Positions 1-6,084 of a stretch of 6,461 bases of DNA are shown here, in pieces. The DNA is from Clostridia bacterium (lineage in GTDB: Bacteria; Bacillota_A; Clostridia; Christensenellales; Aristaeellaceae), in NCBI GenBank assembly GCA_017397695.1, contig JAFQIF010000082.1, positions 1-6,461 on the forward strand, given 5' to 3'. The stretch's first letter is position 1. Every line of letters begins with the position of its first letter. Below the pieces are notes generated by a model. It did not search any database. It was not told the DNA's origin and saw only the letters and a program-made list of their open reading frames with translations. The position numbers and the translations under genes are program-made.

Positions 1-123
1 GATGTGAGCGTGACGCTCAACGTGTACACGCACAACAGATACGAGACGGCCGAAGAGTCTTTCGCCAAAGTTGTCCCCTTCGGCAGCGCCCAGCTGCCCG
101 CATCAAAACGACGGCTCGGGTAA
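1..123 (+). CDS. Tyrosine recombinase/integrase, C-terminal end (5' end outside window)
   Basis: Only the last 40 codons are visible, read in frame from base 1 to a TAA at 121-123. The peptide starts DVSVTLNVYTHNRYETAEES, which matches the end of the catalytic domain of phage/ICE-type tyrosine recombinases (Tn916 Int and related Firmicutes integrases). In these proteins the segment 'S-x-x-V-T-L-N-x-Y-T-H' carries the nucleophilic tyrosine, here codon 9 (bases 25-27). The family cuts and rejoins DNA at att sites through a covalent 3'-phosphotyrosine. The remaining catalytic residues (Arg, His) would lie upstream of the window. Because the int gene often sits at the very end of an integrated element, pointing outward, the element should extend to the left and its junction should lie just downstream. 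The tail of about 30 residues after the tyrosine is normal for the family. Whether the gene is intact upstream cannot be judged. Confidence 0.82.
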   Translation, partial: DVSVTLNVYTHNRYETAEESFAKVVPFGSAQLPASKRRLG

Positions 124-171
124 ATCTTCCGTCATTTTCGCACTTTTGCCCTTAAAATGATCACCCAAAAA

Positions 172-237
172 CCATACGAAAACCTTACGACCAAGCGCCA
201 AAGACCTATGAAGAGAGGCATCAAAGGTTGTCGTATA
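172..237. repeat. TACGA-containing direct and inverted repeats downstream of the integrase
   Basis: Two adjacent 11-base units at 172-182 and 183-193 share CC-x-TACGA (8 of 11 positions match). The segment at 174-186 (ATACGAAAACCTT) recurs inverted at 224-236 with 12 of 13 bases matching. TACGA therefore occurs at 175-179, 186-190 and, on the other strand, 231-235. Short direct repeats next to an int gene are typical of arm-type sites bound by the N-terminal domain of integrases, but this role is an inference. No T-tract follows, so the inverted pair is not an intrinsic terminator. Confidence 0.4.
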
Positions 238-248
238 TCAAAGATTAT

Positions 249-267
249 ATTGTGAATTATGCACAAT
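249..267. other. Palindrome with 7-base centre: candidate recombination core or operator
   Basis: ATTGTG at 249-254 and CACAAT at 262-267 are perfect inverted half-sites around a 7-base centre, AATTATG. Tyrosine recombinase core sites have this layout (inverted half-sites around a 6-8 base overlap), and the site lies about 125 bases past the int stop. It could equally be an operator for the downstream phosphatase gene, since it lies 29 bases before that start codon. No convincing -35/-10 pair with 16-18 base spacing is visible here, only isolated TATAAA strings at 268-273 and 278-283. Confidence 0.25.
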
Positions 268-295
268 TATAAACACTTATAAAGAGGTAAATTTG

Positions 296-751
296 GTGAA
301 AAGAGTACTTTTTATCTGCCACGGCAACATCTGCCGCAGCACCATGGCGCAGTTCGTCTTCGCCGATCTGACAAAGCGCCGCCATGTCGATCATCTCTTC
401 ATCATCGATTCCGCAGCGACCAGCCGCGAGGAAATCGGCAATCCGCCGCACCACGGCACCGTGCGCAAATGCCGCGAGAAGGGCGTGCCCGTGCTTGCGC
501 ACTATGCCACGCAGCTCACCCGCGCGGATTATGACAACTACGATTACCTCATCGGCATGGATACATGGAACATTCGCAATATCATGCGTATCGTCGGCGC
601 CGATCCCGAAGGAAAGGTGCACAAACTGCTGGAGTTTTCCGGCTCAAACGATGATATCGACGATCCATGGTACACCGGCGATTTTGAAACAACGTACTGC
701 GATGTACTGCGCGGCTGCGAAGGCCTGCTGCGCACAATCCTCAGCGCGTAA
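296..751 (+). CDS. Low-molecular-weight protein tyrosine phosphatase
   Basis: The predicted 151-residue cytoplasmic enzyme removes phosphate from phosphotyrosine. The family also includes arsenate reductases, but the partners here are unknown. The N-terminal P-loop CHGNICRS (residues 8-15) fits the family signature C-x5-R-(S/T), with nucleophile Cys8 and phosphate-binding Arg14. The general acid is expected at Asp123 in the DDPWY motif (122-126), equivalent to the usual DPY/DPW. The length is normal for the family. After the P-loop, Thr16 stands where many homologues have Pro. The start is chosen as GTG 296, because AGAGG at 283-287 then has 8 bases of spacing; a TTG at 293, one codon upstream, has only 5. 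The gene lies 17 bases before the MATE gene on the same strand, suggesting co-transcription. No tyrosine kinase or capsule gene is visible beside it, so a link to polysaccharide control is not supported here. Confidence 0.9.
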   Translation: MKRVLFICHGNICRSTMAQFVFADLTKRRHVDHLFIIDSAATSREEIGNPPHHGTVRKCREKGVPVLAHYATQLTRADYDNYDYLIGMDTWNIRNIMRIVGADPEGKVHKLLEFSGSNDDIDDPWYTGDFETTYCDVLRGCEGLLRTILSA

Positions 752-752
752 T

Positions 753-759
753 TGAGGTG
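753..759 (+). promoter_or_regulatory. Ribosome binding site deciding the MATE start
   Basis: TGAGGTG lies 9 bases before ATG 769. A GTG at 757 in the same frame would add four residues, but it lies inside this Shine-Dalgarno sequence, so ATG 769 is the better start. Confidence 0.7.
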
Positions 760-768
760 CTTCCCATC

Positions 769-2106
769 ATGGCTAAAGACATGACAAAGGGCAGCCTTCC
801 CCGGATGCTGATTGCCTTCAGCGTGCCGCTGATCCTCAGCGGACTGATGCAGCAGCTCTACAGCTGGGCGGACGCCTTCATCGTCGGCAATGCACAGGGC
901 GAAACCGCGCTGGCCGCCATCGGCGCAACAACGTCTCTGTTCAATCTGTTTTCGATGCTGGTAACGGGCTTTTCCTCCGGCGTCTCTATTCTCGCCGCAC
1001 AGCTGTTCGGCAACGGCGAGCGCGGCGCGCAGGGAAAGATTCTCTTTTCCTTCAGCGCTCTTCTTGGCGGCATTTCACTGCTGCTGACGCTTTTCTGCGT
1101 TCCTGCCGCCAGCGCGCTGCTGCGCCTTCTGCAAACGCCGCCGGATATCCTTGCTTCGTCCTGCAGCTATCTGCGGGTTGTGCTGCTCGGTCTGCCCTTC
1201 ATCGCCGTGTATAACGTCCATTCCGCTGTGCTTCGCGGCATAGGCGACAGCCGCGCACCGTTTCTTTCCGTGCTCGTCTCCTCGCTGCTCAATATTGCGC
1301 TCGATATACTGCTGGTTTACGGCCTGCGCCTGGGCGTTCGCGGCGCAGCGGCGGCGACGCTTTTCTCCCAGACGCTGATGACCGTCTTTATCGTGCTCTA
1401 TGCCCGGCGCTACGATGCGCTTCGCACACGTCCTTCGTTCAGCCTGTTTGACAGGCAGCTCGTGCGCCGCGGCTGCCATCTGGCGCTGCCCATCACCGTG
1501 CAGTCGGGCGTCAATTCCGTCGGCCATCTGGCGCTGCAGAATTTCATGAACGGTTTCGGCACGCAGACCGTCGCCGCCATCACATCAGCCTACCGCATCG
1601 ACAGCATCATCCTGTTGCCCATCATCAATCTGGGTACGGCGATATCCACCATCGTTGCGCAGAACACCGGCGCAGGAAAATCCGATCGCGCTCGCAGAGG
1701 GCTCGCCATAGGCAGCGCGATGATGACAGCCGTCTCCCTGACGCTGACCGCCATCGTCATGCTTTTCGGCGGCAGCCTGATCTCCATGTTCGGCGTCACG
1801 CAGCAGGCCGCAAAAATCGGCGCGGATTTCTTCCGCTACCTCGGCTCGTTCTATGTGGTCTTCGGCCTGTGCACCGCCATCCGCGGCTATCTGGAGGGAA
1901 TGGGCGACGTGGTCTTCTCCGGTGCGATCGGCATTTCTTCCCTCGCTGTGCGCCTCGCGCTGTCCTATGCGCTGCGCGGTCATTACGGCAATATGGTGAT
2001 CGCCTGGGCGGAGGGCTATGCCTGGTGCTTCATGCTGATCGCGTATCTGCTTCGGCTCATGTTCCGGCGCAAAAAGAAAAAAGACGGGGAAATCCCCGCC
2101 TCCTGA
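769..2106 (+). CDS. MATE family efflux transporter (multidrug/Na+ or H+ antiporter)
   Basis: This is a 445-residue polytopic membrane protein of the MATE superfamily, of normal length, expected to form 12 transmembrane helices in two six-helix bundles. The family exports cationic drugs, metabolites or lipids in exchange for Na+ or H+. Hallmarks are the N-terminus MTKGSLPRMLIAFSVPLIL (residues 5-23), QQLYSWADAFIVG at the end of helix 1 (28-40), the loop RGIGDSRAP (156-164) leading into helix 5, and AQNTGAGKSDRARRG (297-311). The second-half equivalent of the RGxGD loop is RGYLEGMGD (372-380). The C-terminus is a short basic cytoplasmic tail (RRKKKKDG, 433-440). The domain layout resembles the clostridial NorM/DinF-like branch, but the substrate cannot be told from sequence. 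It probably shares a transcript with the upstream phosphatase and ends at a strong terminator 18 bases past its stop. Confidence 0.93.
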   Translation: MAKDMTKGSLPRMLIAFSVPLILSGLMQQLYSWADAFIVGNAQGETALAAIGATTSLFNLFSMLVTGFSSGVSILAAQLFGNGERGAQGKILFSFSALLGGISLLLTLFCVPAASALLRLLQTPPDILASSCSYLRVVLLGLPFIAVYNVHSAVLRGIGDSRAPFLSVLVSSLLNIALDILLVYGLRLGVRGAAAATLFSQTLMTVFIVLYARRYDALRTRPSFSLFDRQLVRRGCHLALPITVQSGVNSVGHLALQNFMNGFGTQTVAAITSAYRIDSIILLPIINLGTAISTIVAQNTGAGKSDRARRGLAIGSAMMTAVSLTLTAIVMLFGGSLISMFGVTQQAAKIGADFFRYLGSFYVVFGLCTAIRGYLEGMGDVVFSGAIGISSLAVRLALSYALRGHYGNMVIAWAEGYAWCFMLIAYLLRLMFRRKKKKDGEIPAS

Positions 2107-2123
2107 TGGTCATCCGTATATCT

Positions 2124-2149
2124 GCTCCCGCCATGCGCGGGAGCTTTTT
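2124..2149 (+). terminator. Rho-independent terminator of the phosphatase-MATE operon
   Basis: A perfect 8-base stem, GCTCCCGC (2124-2131) and GCGGGAGC (2137-2144), encloses a 5-base loop and is followed at once by TTTTT (2145-2149). It lies 18 bases after the MATE stop and 4 bases past the stop codon of the convergent minus-strand gene. Read on the minus strand the hairpin has no T-tract after it, so it probably works well in the plus direction only. Confidence 0.9.
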
Positions 2150-2152
2150 CAG

Positions 2153-3673
2153 TTATTCTACCTTGTCCACGAACAGCAGATTAAACCGGGGCACCATCAC
2201 CGGCTCGCCCTGATCATCCTGCTCTTCAAACACGCCGGCCACCTCGCATACAGCGGTGATCATATCGCCAACCTTGGCGCCCATATCCTCCTTGGCCACA
2301 ATGATCACGGGGTTATACCACGCGCTGTCGATACCCTTGTTGAACTGCATGCGGATATAGTACGAGCTGCCGCTCCCGCTGACCTCGCTCACCGGGCCGT
2401 ACAGGCTCATCACCTTGCCGCGGTTCTCATCCAGATCACGCTGAAGCGTCTTATAGCTGATCTTCTCCGCCGTCCTGCGCACGCTCGCCTTCTCCTGATC
2501 ATCCGTCATCACGCGCGCCAGTGTAAAGGGATAGCGGCGCTGGTTGAAACCATCCTTATCCAGAATCAGCGTATAGCGATACTCGCCCTCGCTGTCCGTC
2601 GTCAGTTCGAAGGAGAATGTGCCGTCGTTGGCGGCGCGCTTTTTGCTTACGCCAAACGGCGTCACCAGCTGCATCTGCGTACCCGCCAGTGTGAAGCCGG
2701 ATATTGTCGTCTTATCGCTTGTCACGGTATGCACGCCGCCGTCCTCGATACCGCCCAGCGTCACCGGCAGCGTTTTTGCGCTGTAGGACACTGTGCCGCT
2801 CACGCTCGAGGGCTCCATCCCCTCTACAATCGCCGTCAGCATAATCTCCAGCGTGCCCTCTTCCTCCAGCGGCACCAGCAGCGAAAAGCTGCCGCTCTGC
2901 CCTGCCTGGCCGACGGAGAGCAGCTGCATCTCCCCGCGCGCATCCGGCGTCTGTGCGATCAGCTCGGCATTGGCCGTCGCCTTGCCGGTGATGATCAGAT
3001 CGGACACCGTCGTCTCCCGCGGAATCTCCGCCGTCAGGCGCACAGTGCGCACGGGCGCATCAGCGATCCTGTTGACCGTCAGATCATGCGTGCGCGCACG
3101 GAAGCTGTTCAGATCGCGATTGCCGAAGCGGCCGGAGTCAATCTGCCAGTCGAGCATCACGTACATGCCGTTCTTAACCGTCACATAACGCAAGCCGCGG
3201 CCCACAACCTCGTCGGCAAACGTGCGCACATAGTGGATATACATCCAGTACTCGCCGTTTTCCTTCTGCCACTGTACATCCTGCGTGCGGTTTCCGGTGG
3301 TTTCAAAAATGGTATTGTTTTCCGCCATGCGGCGCAGTTCCCTGCGCTGCTCCTCGGAGATTTCCGCGCTGTCAAAGATTTCACCGGACAGGTCGTCCGT
3401 ACGCACGATAACGCTCATGTGCTGCCTGAAATCCTGCCGGTACGCGCGCGAGATCACGCCCTGCTCCTCCATCTCCTGGGCGAGCTGTGCGCTGTCGATG
3501 CCGTTTTCCTCCAACAGCGGCGCATAGACCATCGCCAGCTGCGGCGATACCACAAGCCAGCTGTCCGGATATTCAAACGTCAGCCCCTGTTCCGGCATGG
3601 CAATCGTCTGCGCACAGGCTGCGCTGCAGCCAAGCATGAGCAAAAGCGCGAGCAGAAAAATGATGCGTTTCAT
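2153..3673 (-). CDS. Secreted multidomain protein of unknown function (signal peptide, Ig-like and OB-like regions)
   Basis: I do not recognise a named family. The 506-residue protein starts with a classic signal peptide: MKR, a hydrophobic stretch at 4-15, and a likely signal peptidase I site ACA|Q at 19-22. Cys16 and Cys20 make a lipoprotein conceivable, but neither has a good lipobox. Residues about 24-205 look like one alpha/beta domain opening MPEQGLTFEYPDSW, which recalls PsbP/DUF1795-type folds. Residues about 210-300 and 303-386 look like two beta-rich Ig-like repeats (TVSDLIITGKA; TLAGTQMQLVTPFG). After a charged helix (about 390-418), residues 419-506 resemble a small OB-like barrel (GKVMSLYGPVSEV, VGDMITAVCEVAGVF). 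The start is supported by AAGGGGA 7 bases upstream, which touches the stop of the NYN gene 12 bases away, so translation is probably coupled. An extracytoplasmic binding or envelope role is a guess from architecture only. Confidence 0.8.
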   Translation of the reverse strand: MKRIIFLLALLLMLGCSAACAQTIAMPEQGLTFEYPDSWLVVSPQLAMVYAPLLEENGIDSAQLAQEMEEQGVISRAYRQDFRQHMSVIVRTDDLSGEIFDSAEISEEQRRELRRMAENNTIFETTGNRTQDVQWQKENGEYWMYIHYVRTFADEVVGRGLRYVTVKNGMYVMLDWQIDSGRFGNRDLNSFRARTHDLTVNRIADAPVRTVRLTAEIPRETTVSDLIITGKATANAELIAQTPDARGEMQLLSVGQAGQSGSFSLLVPLEEEGTLEIMLTAIVEGMEPSSVSGTVSYSAKTLPVTLGGIEDGGVHTVTSDKTTISGFTLAGTQMQLVTPFGVSKKRAANDGTFSFELTTDSEGEYRYTLILDKDGFNQRRYPFTLARVMTDDQEKASVRRTAEKISYKTLQRDLDENRGKVMSLYGPVSEVSGSGSSYYIRMQFNKGIDSAWYNPVIIVAKEDMGAKVGDMITAVCEVAGVFEEQDDQGEPVMVPRFNLLFVDKVE

Positions 3674-3680
3674 TGGTTCA

Positions 3681-3687
3681 TCCCCTT
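3681..3687 (-). promoter_or_regulatory. Ribosome binding site overlapping the upstream stop codon
   Basis: On the minus strand AAGGGGA lies 7 bases before ATG 3673, and its first bases are part of the TAA (3688-3686) ending the NYN gene. This arrangement favours translational coupling of the two genes. Confidence 0.65.
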
Positions 3688-4651
3688 ACAGGATATGCAC
3701 GAGCATGTTGCCGCCCTCATCCGTCTCCAGGCGCAGGTAGTGTTCGCGCTCAAGCGTGCGCAGCACATCGGAGAAGCGGCGCAGGCCGATCTGCCGCTCG
3801 GTGAAATCGGGATAGAGCGCCTGCACGGCGGACTTGAGGATGGACGGATTGACGCGGTCAAAACCATCCTCCTTATAGGCAGCCAGAATGCGGGCAAACA
3901 CGCCGACATAGTTTTCGCGCGTGAGCTGTTCCACCGCCGCATACGCCTGATTGAGGCGCAGGATCAGGTTATATTCCTCGCTTTCCATCTCAAACGAGCC
4001 GAACTGCTCCGCCAGCTTGGCGAGCATCTTGCCGAATGTAGAGAAACCCACGCTCTTTTCCGAGAAATTGGGGCGCAGACGCAGCAGCACGCTCTTGACC
4101 TCGGAGGCGAGCATCTCGCCGCCGTCGCTCTCGCGCAAGATGGTCACGATCAGATCGTTGACGTCAGAGAGCGTCAGCGCGCTGCTGACCTCGCTGACGG
4201 TACGCTCCTTGCCGCTGGCCACGCTCTCCAGAAACTGGAACTCGCTGCATGCGTTCATGAACACATTGCTCGCCGCCTCGCTGCGGGAGATGCCCAGTAC
4301 AAATTTGCCCATGCTCTTGAGCTTGCCCACCAGCGGCACGTAATCGCTGTCGCCGGATACGATGCAGAAGCTGTCGATGAGCTCATTGCGGTAGGCAATC
4401 TCCAGCGCATCGATGACCAGCTGGATATCGGAGTTATTCTTCTGATTGCGGCCATAGCGCAGGCTCGGCACCACGGTGAACGTGTTGGAGAGCAGCGTCT
4501 CCTTGAGATCGGAATAGCTGTCCGTGTAGCCGTACACCTTGCCGATGAGAATATCGCCGCGGATCTTCACGCGCTCGATCACGTCCATCAGCATGCTCTG
4601 CTTGCCGCCGCAGTTTTCCAGGTCTACGAACAGTGCAAAATGAGAAGCCAT
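3686..4651 (-). CDS. NYN domain protein with two OST-HTH/LOTUS domains (putative RNase/RNA-binding protein)
   Basis: The 321-residue cytoplasmic protein begins with an NYN (PIN-like, LabA/DUF88) nuclease domain at about 4-143. Acidic metal-site candidates sit at expected places: FVDLEN (8-13, Asp10), NNSDIQLVIDALE (72-84, Asp75) and VSGDSDYVPLV (98-108, Asp101 and Asp103). Two winged-helix OST-HTH/LOTUS-like domains follow. The first is at about 163-232 (SEVKSVLLRLRPNFSEKSVG, then FGKMLAKL). The second is at about 247-321 (SILKSAVQALYPDFTERQIG, then FSDVLRTLEREHYLRLE). NYN domains are metal-dependent RNases, and LOTUS domains bind RNA, including G-rich RNA, in characterised eukaryotic proteins. 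The same architecture occurs in bacterial proteins and resembles animal MARF1. ATG 4651 is preceded by AAAGGA (4663-4658) 6 bases upstream. No clear promoter is seen between it and the CapA-like gene, so it may depend on read-through past the structured repeat. Catalytic residues look intact; the RNA target is unknown. Confidence 0.9.
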   Translation of the reverse strand: MASHFALFVDLENCGGKQSMLMDVIERVKIRGDILIGKVYGYTDSYSDLKETLLSNTFTVVPSLRYGRNQKNNSDIQLVIDALEIAYRNELIDSFCIVSGDSDYVPLVGKLKSMGKFVLGISRSEAASNVFMNACSEFQFLESVASGKERTVSEVSSALTLSDVNDLIVTILRESDGGEMLASEVKSVLLRLRPNFSEKSVGFSTFGKMLAKLAEQFGSFEMESEEYNLILRLNQAYAAVEQLTRENYVGVFARILAAYKEDGFDRVNPSILKSAVQALYPDFTERQIGLRRFSDVLRTLEREHYLRLETDEGGNMLVHIL

Positions 4652-4670
4652 AGTTTATCCTTTCCGGGAG

Positions 4671-4751
4671 AGGAACGTTAGGGCTGCCGCCCTAAGACCC
4701 GCCTGGGGGCATTGTCCCCAGACCCCTTCTTCGCTTCGCGGCTGTTTGAAG
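4671..4751 (-). repeat. Structured dispersed repeat, copy 1
   Basis: The core at 4697-4742 matches the reverse complement of 6361-6406 at 45 of 46 bases. Weaker similarity continues to about 4671 on one side and 4751 on the other. The strand is given so that both copies read GCCGCGAAGCGAAG first. The copy contains a hairpin with a 7-base stem (TTAGGGC 4678-4684 with GCCCTAA 4689-4695, loop TGCC). A second hairpin pairs CTGGGGG 4703-4709 with TCCCCAG 4715-4721, including one G-T pair. It lies directly 3' of the CapA-like gene and 5' of the NYN gene. No transposase lies nearby. It resembles REP/MITE-like intergenic elements, and no T-tract supports plain intrinsic termination. Confidence 0.8.
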
Positions 4752-4780
4752 CCGTTTGGTTGGGGCGAACTTCGTTCGCC
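4739..4780. repeat. Two extra hairpins beside repeat copy 1
   Basis: CGGCT (4739-4743) pairs with AGCCG (4750-4754). GGCGAAC (4764-4770) pairs perfectly with GTTCGCC (4774-4780) around the loop TTC. Neither has an equivalent next to copy 2. Together with the two hairpins of the repeat they make the 156-base gap between the CapA-like and NYN genes almost wholly foldable. No T-tract follows either stem. Confidence 0.6.
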
Positions 4781-4807
4781 TATGGGATATGAACGATGGA
4801 GCGGCAG

Positions 4808-6013
4808 TTATTGCCACTCGCCGTTTTTAAAGTTTTCCATCTTATACGAGCGCTTAAGGATGCGATTCACGATCCGGTCCGCTTCCTCGCCTTCGGCGAG
4901 CACGGGGCGGTAATCCGTGCCGTCCTTAAGCTCAGTCAGGCGCAGGGGAACGATGGTCACCTCGGGCGCGTCCGCGCGGTCCTCATACACGGTAAAGGTC
5001 ACGCGCGCGGCGTAGGCGTCGCGGTCATCCGGATCGACGTTGCCGCCGAAGACCAGATTGCCTACGGAGTAGAGAATATAGCTGTCCTCGTAGCTTTCGA
5101 TACCCTGCACGATATGCGGGTGATGGCCCACGACGATATCCGCGCCGTCCCTGATCGCCGCACGGCCGATGGAGCGCTGCTCGCCAGTGAAATCGTCGCG
5201 ATACTCGCTGCCCCAATGGAAGGACGCAATGACGATCTGGCAGCCCATATCGCGCAGCGCCTTTACGTCCTTGCTGATATCCTTCTTGCCGTCCTTATAG
5301 GGGAAACAGTAGCCGGTCATGCCGACCTTCACGCCGTCCTTTTCGAACACGCCCAGCTGTCCGTTGCCGCTGACGGTGATGCCCGCATTTTCCAGATTCG
5401 CGATGGTATCGTCGCGGCCCTGCGTGCCGTAATCCAACGTATGGTTATTGGCGACGGTCACAGCCTCTACGCCGCCCAGCGTCAGGATATCGGTATACTC
5501 CGCCGGGCCCTTGAAGTTGAACTTTTTATCCTTCTTCTGGGTTTCCTCGGTGAGCGTGCCCTCGAAATTCACCAGCGTCATATCGTCCGTGGCGAACAAA
5601 GCCTCAAGACCCGAGAAAAACCAGCCGTAGCCCTTTTCCTCCGCCACACGCTCAAAGCAGTCATCGCGCTTGCGCAGGTCGTCCGTAGAGCCGAGCGTAG
5701 TATCGCCGGCGAGGGTAACGGTAAACGTCTTGGGCCAGACGTCATCCTGCGGCGCTTCCCCAATGGGCTGCGCCTCCAGCGCATCGTCTGCAATCAGGAT
5801 GGCCGTCGGACCATCCGCGCCGCCGATGATCGCGACATCCTCAGGATTCTTCGCCTCGTCCAGCACATCGATGAGCACGGGCATGGCCTCGCTCTCATCC
5901 AGCTGTTCATAGCTCAGGTTCGGGTTATTCAGTTCATAATTCATCTGCGCGCAGGCTCCGCCTGCCAGCAGGGTCATCATCAGCAGGAAAGCAGTCAGCG
6001 TTCTTTTTTTCAT
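4808..6013 (-). CDS. Secreted CapA family protein (metallophosphoesterase-like fold) with N-terminal GGADGPT motif
   Basis: The 401-residue protein has a signal peptide (MKKR, hydrophobic 6-18, probable cleavage ACA|Q at 20-23), then a linker and a CapA/PGA_cap domain from about 96 to 362. Family motifs in order are LAGDTTLG (101-108), VNFEGTL (148-154), ANNHTLDYG (188-196), FHWGSEY (265-271), GHHPH (296-300) and YSVGNLVFGG (315-324). Conserved Asp103, Glu151, Asn190-His191, His266 and His297-300 fit the metal site of calcineurin-like enzymes. Named members take part in poly-gamma-glutamate capsule anchoring, but no capB or capC lies nearby, so the substrate is unknown. Residues 62-75 (IIGGADGPTAILIA) match a signature of Na+-pumping decarboxylase beta subunits and are odd in a secreted protein. 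ATG 6013 is chosen because GGGAGG (6025-6020) lies 6 bases before it and it opens the signal peptide; a longer frame reaching 6151 would run through its own promoter. Confidence 0.9.
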   Translation of the reverse strand: MKKRTLTAFLLMMTLLAGGACAQMNYELNNPNLSYEQLDESEAMPVLIDVLDEAKNPEDVAIIGGADGPTAILIADDALEAQPIGEAPQDDVWPKTFTVTLAGDTTLGSTDDLRKRDDCFERVAEEKGYGWFFSGLEALFATDDMTLVNFEGTLTEETQKKDKKFNFKGPAEYTDILTLGGVEAVTVANNHTLDYGTQGRDDTIANLENAGITVSGNGQLGVFEKDGVKVGMTGYCFPYKDGKKDISKDVKALRDMGCQIVIASFHWGSEYRDDFTGEQRSIGRAAIRDGADIVVGHHPHIVQGIESYEDSYILYSVGNLVFGGNVDPDDRDAYAARVTFTVYEDRADAPEVTIVPLRLTELKDGTDYRPVLAEGEEADRIVNRILKRSYKMENFKNGEWQ

Positions 6014-6019
6014 ATGCTT

Positions 6020-6025
6020 CCTCCC
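6020..6025 (-). promoter_or_regulatory. Ribosome binding site deciding the CapA-like start
   Basis: GGGAGG on the minus strand is 6 bases upstream of ATG 6013. It excludes in-frame starts further upstream, which lack such a site and would bury the signal peptide. Confidence 0.8.
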
Positions 6026-6050
6026 AATTGTATTTCTGTTGATCCTTATT

Positions 6051-6079
6051 ATTTTATCACAGGAGACGCCATTCTTCAA
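6051..6079 (-). promoter_or_regulatory. Promoter of the CapA-like gene (housekeeping sigma type)
   Basis: On the minus strand TTGAAG (6079-6074) and TAAAAT (6056-6051) are separated by 17 bases. TGA directly before the -10 box gives an extended -10 element. Transcription would start near 6044, leaving a leader of about 30 bases that includes the ribosome binding site. This is the best-formed promoter in the window. Confidence 0.75.
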
Positions 6080-6084
6080 GCCGC

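Noticed and set aside
157..255. 32-codon ORF (MITQKPYENL...) in the gap after the integrase
   Set aside because: It has no ribosome binding site and no recognisable similarity, and it runs through the repeat motifs; probably chance.
251..265. Crp/Fnr-type operator (TGTGA...CACA)
   Set aside because: The half-site spacing is 5 instead of 6 and the right half is GCACA, not TCACA. A plain palindrome is all the sequence supports.
257..622. Minus-strand ORF opposite the phosphatase
   Set aside because: It is the shadow of a gene with clear catalytic motifs.
2124..2149. Bidirectional terminator serving the minus-strand genes too
   Set aside because: Read on the minus strand the hairpin is followed by AGATATACGG with no T-run, so intrinsic termination there is not supported.
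2729..4681. A 650-codon open frame on the plus strand
   Set aside because: It lies antisense to two well-supported genes, is rich in His, Ala, Arg and Gln as expected of a shadow frame in GC-rich DNA, and shows no family motif or ribosome binding site.
4808..6013. Capsule biosynthesis gene capA proper
   Set aside because: No capB, capC or other capsule genes lie nearby. The CapA fold is widespread in secreted proteins of unknown role, so the symbol was withheld.
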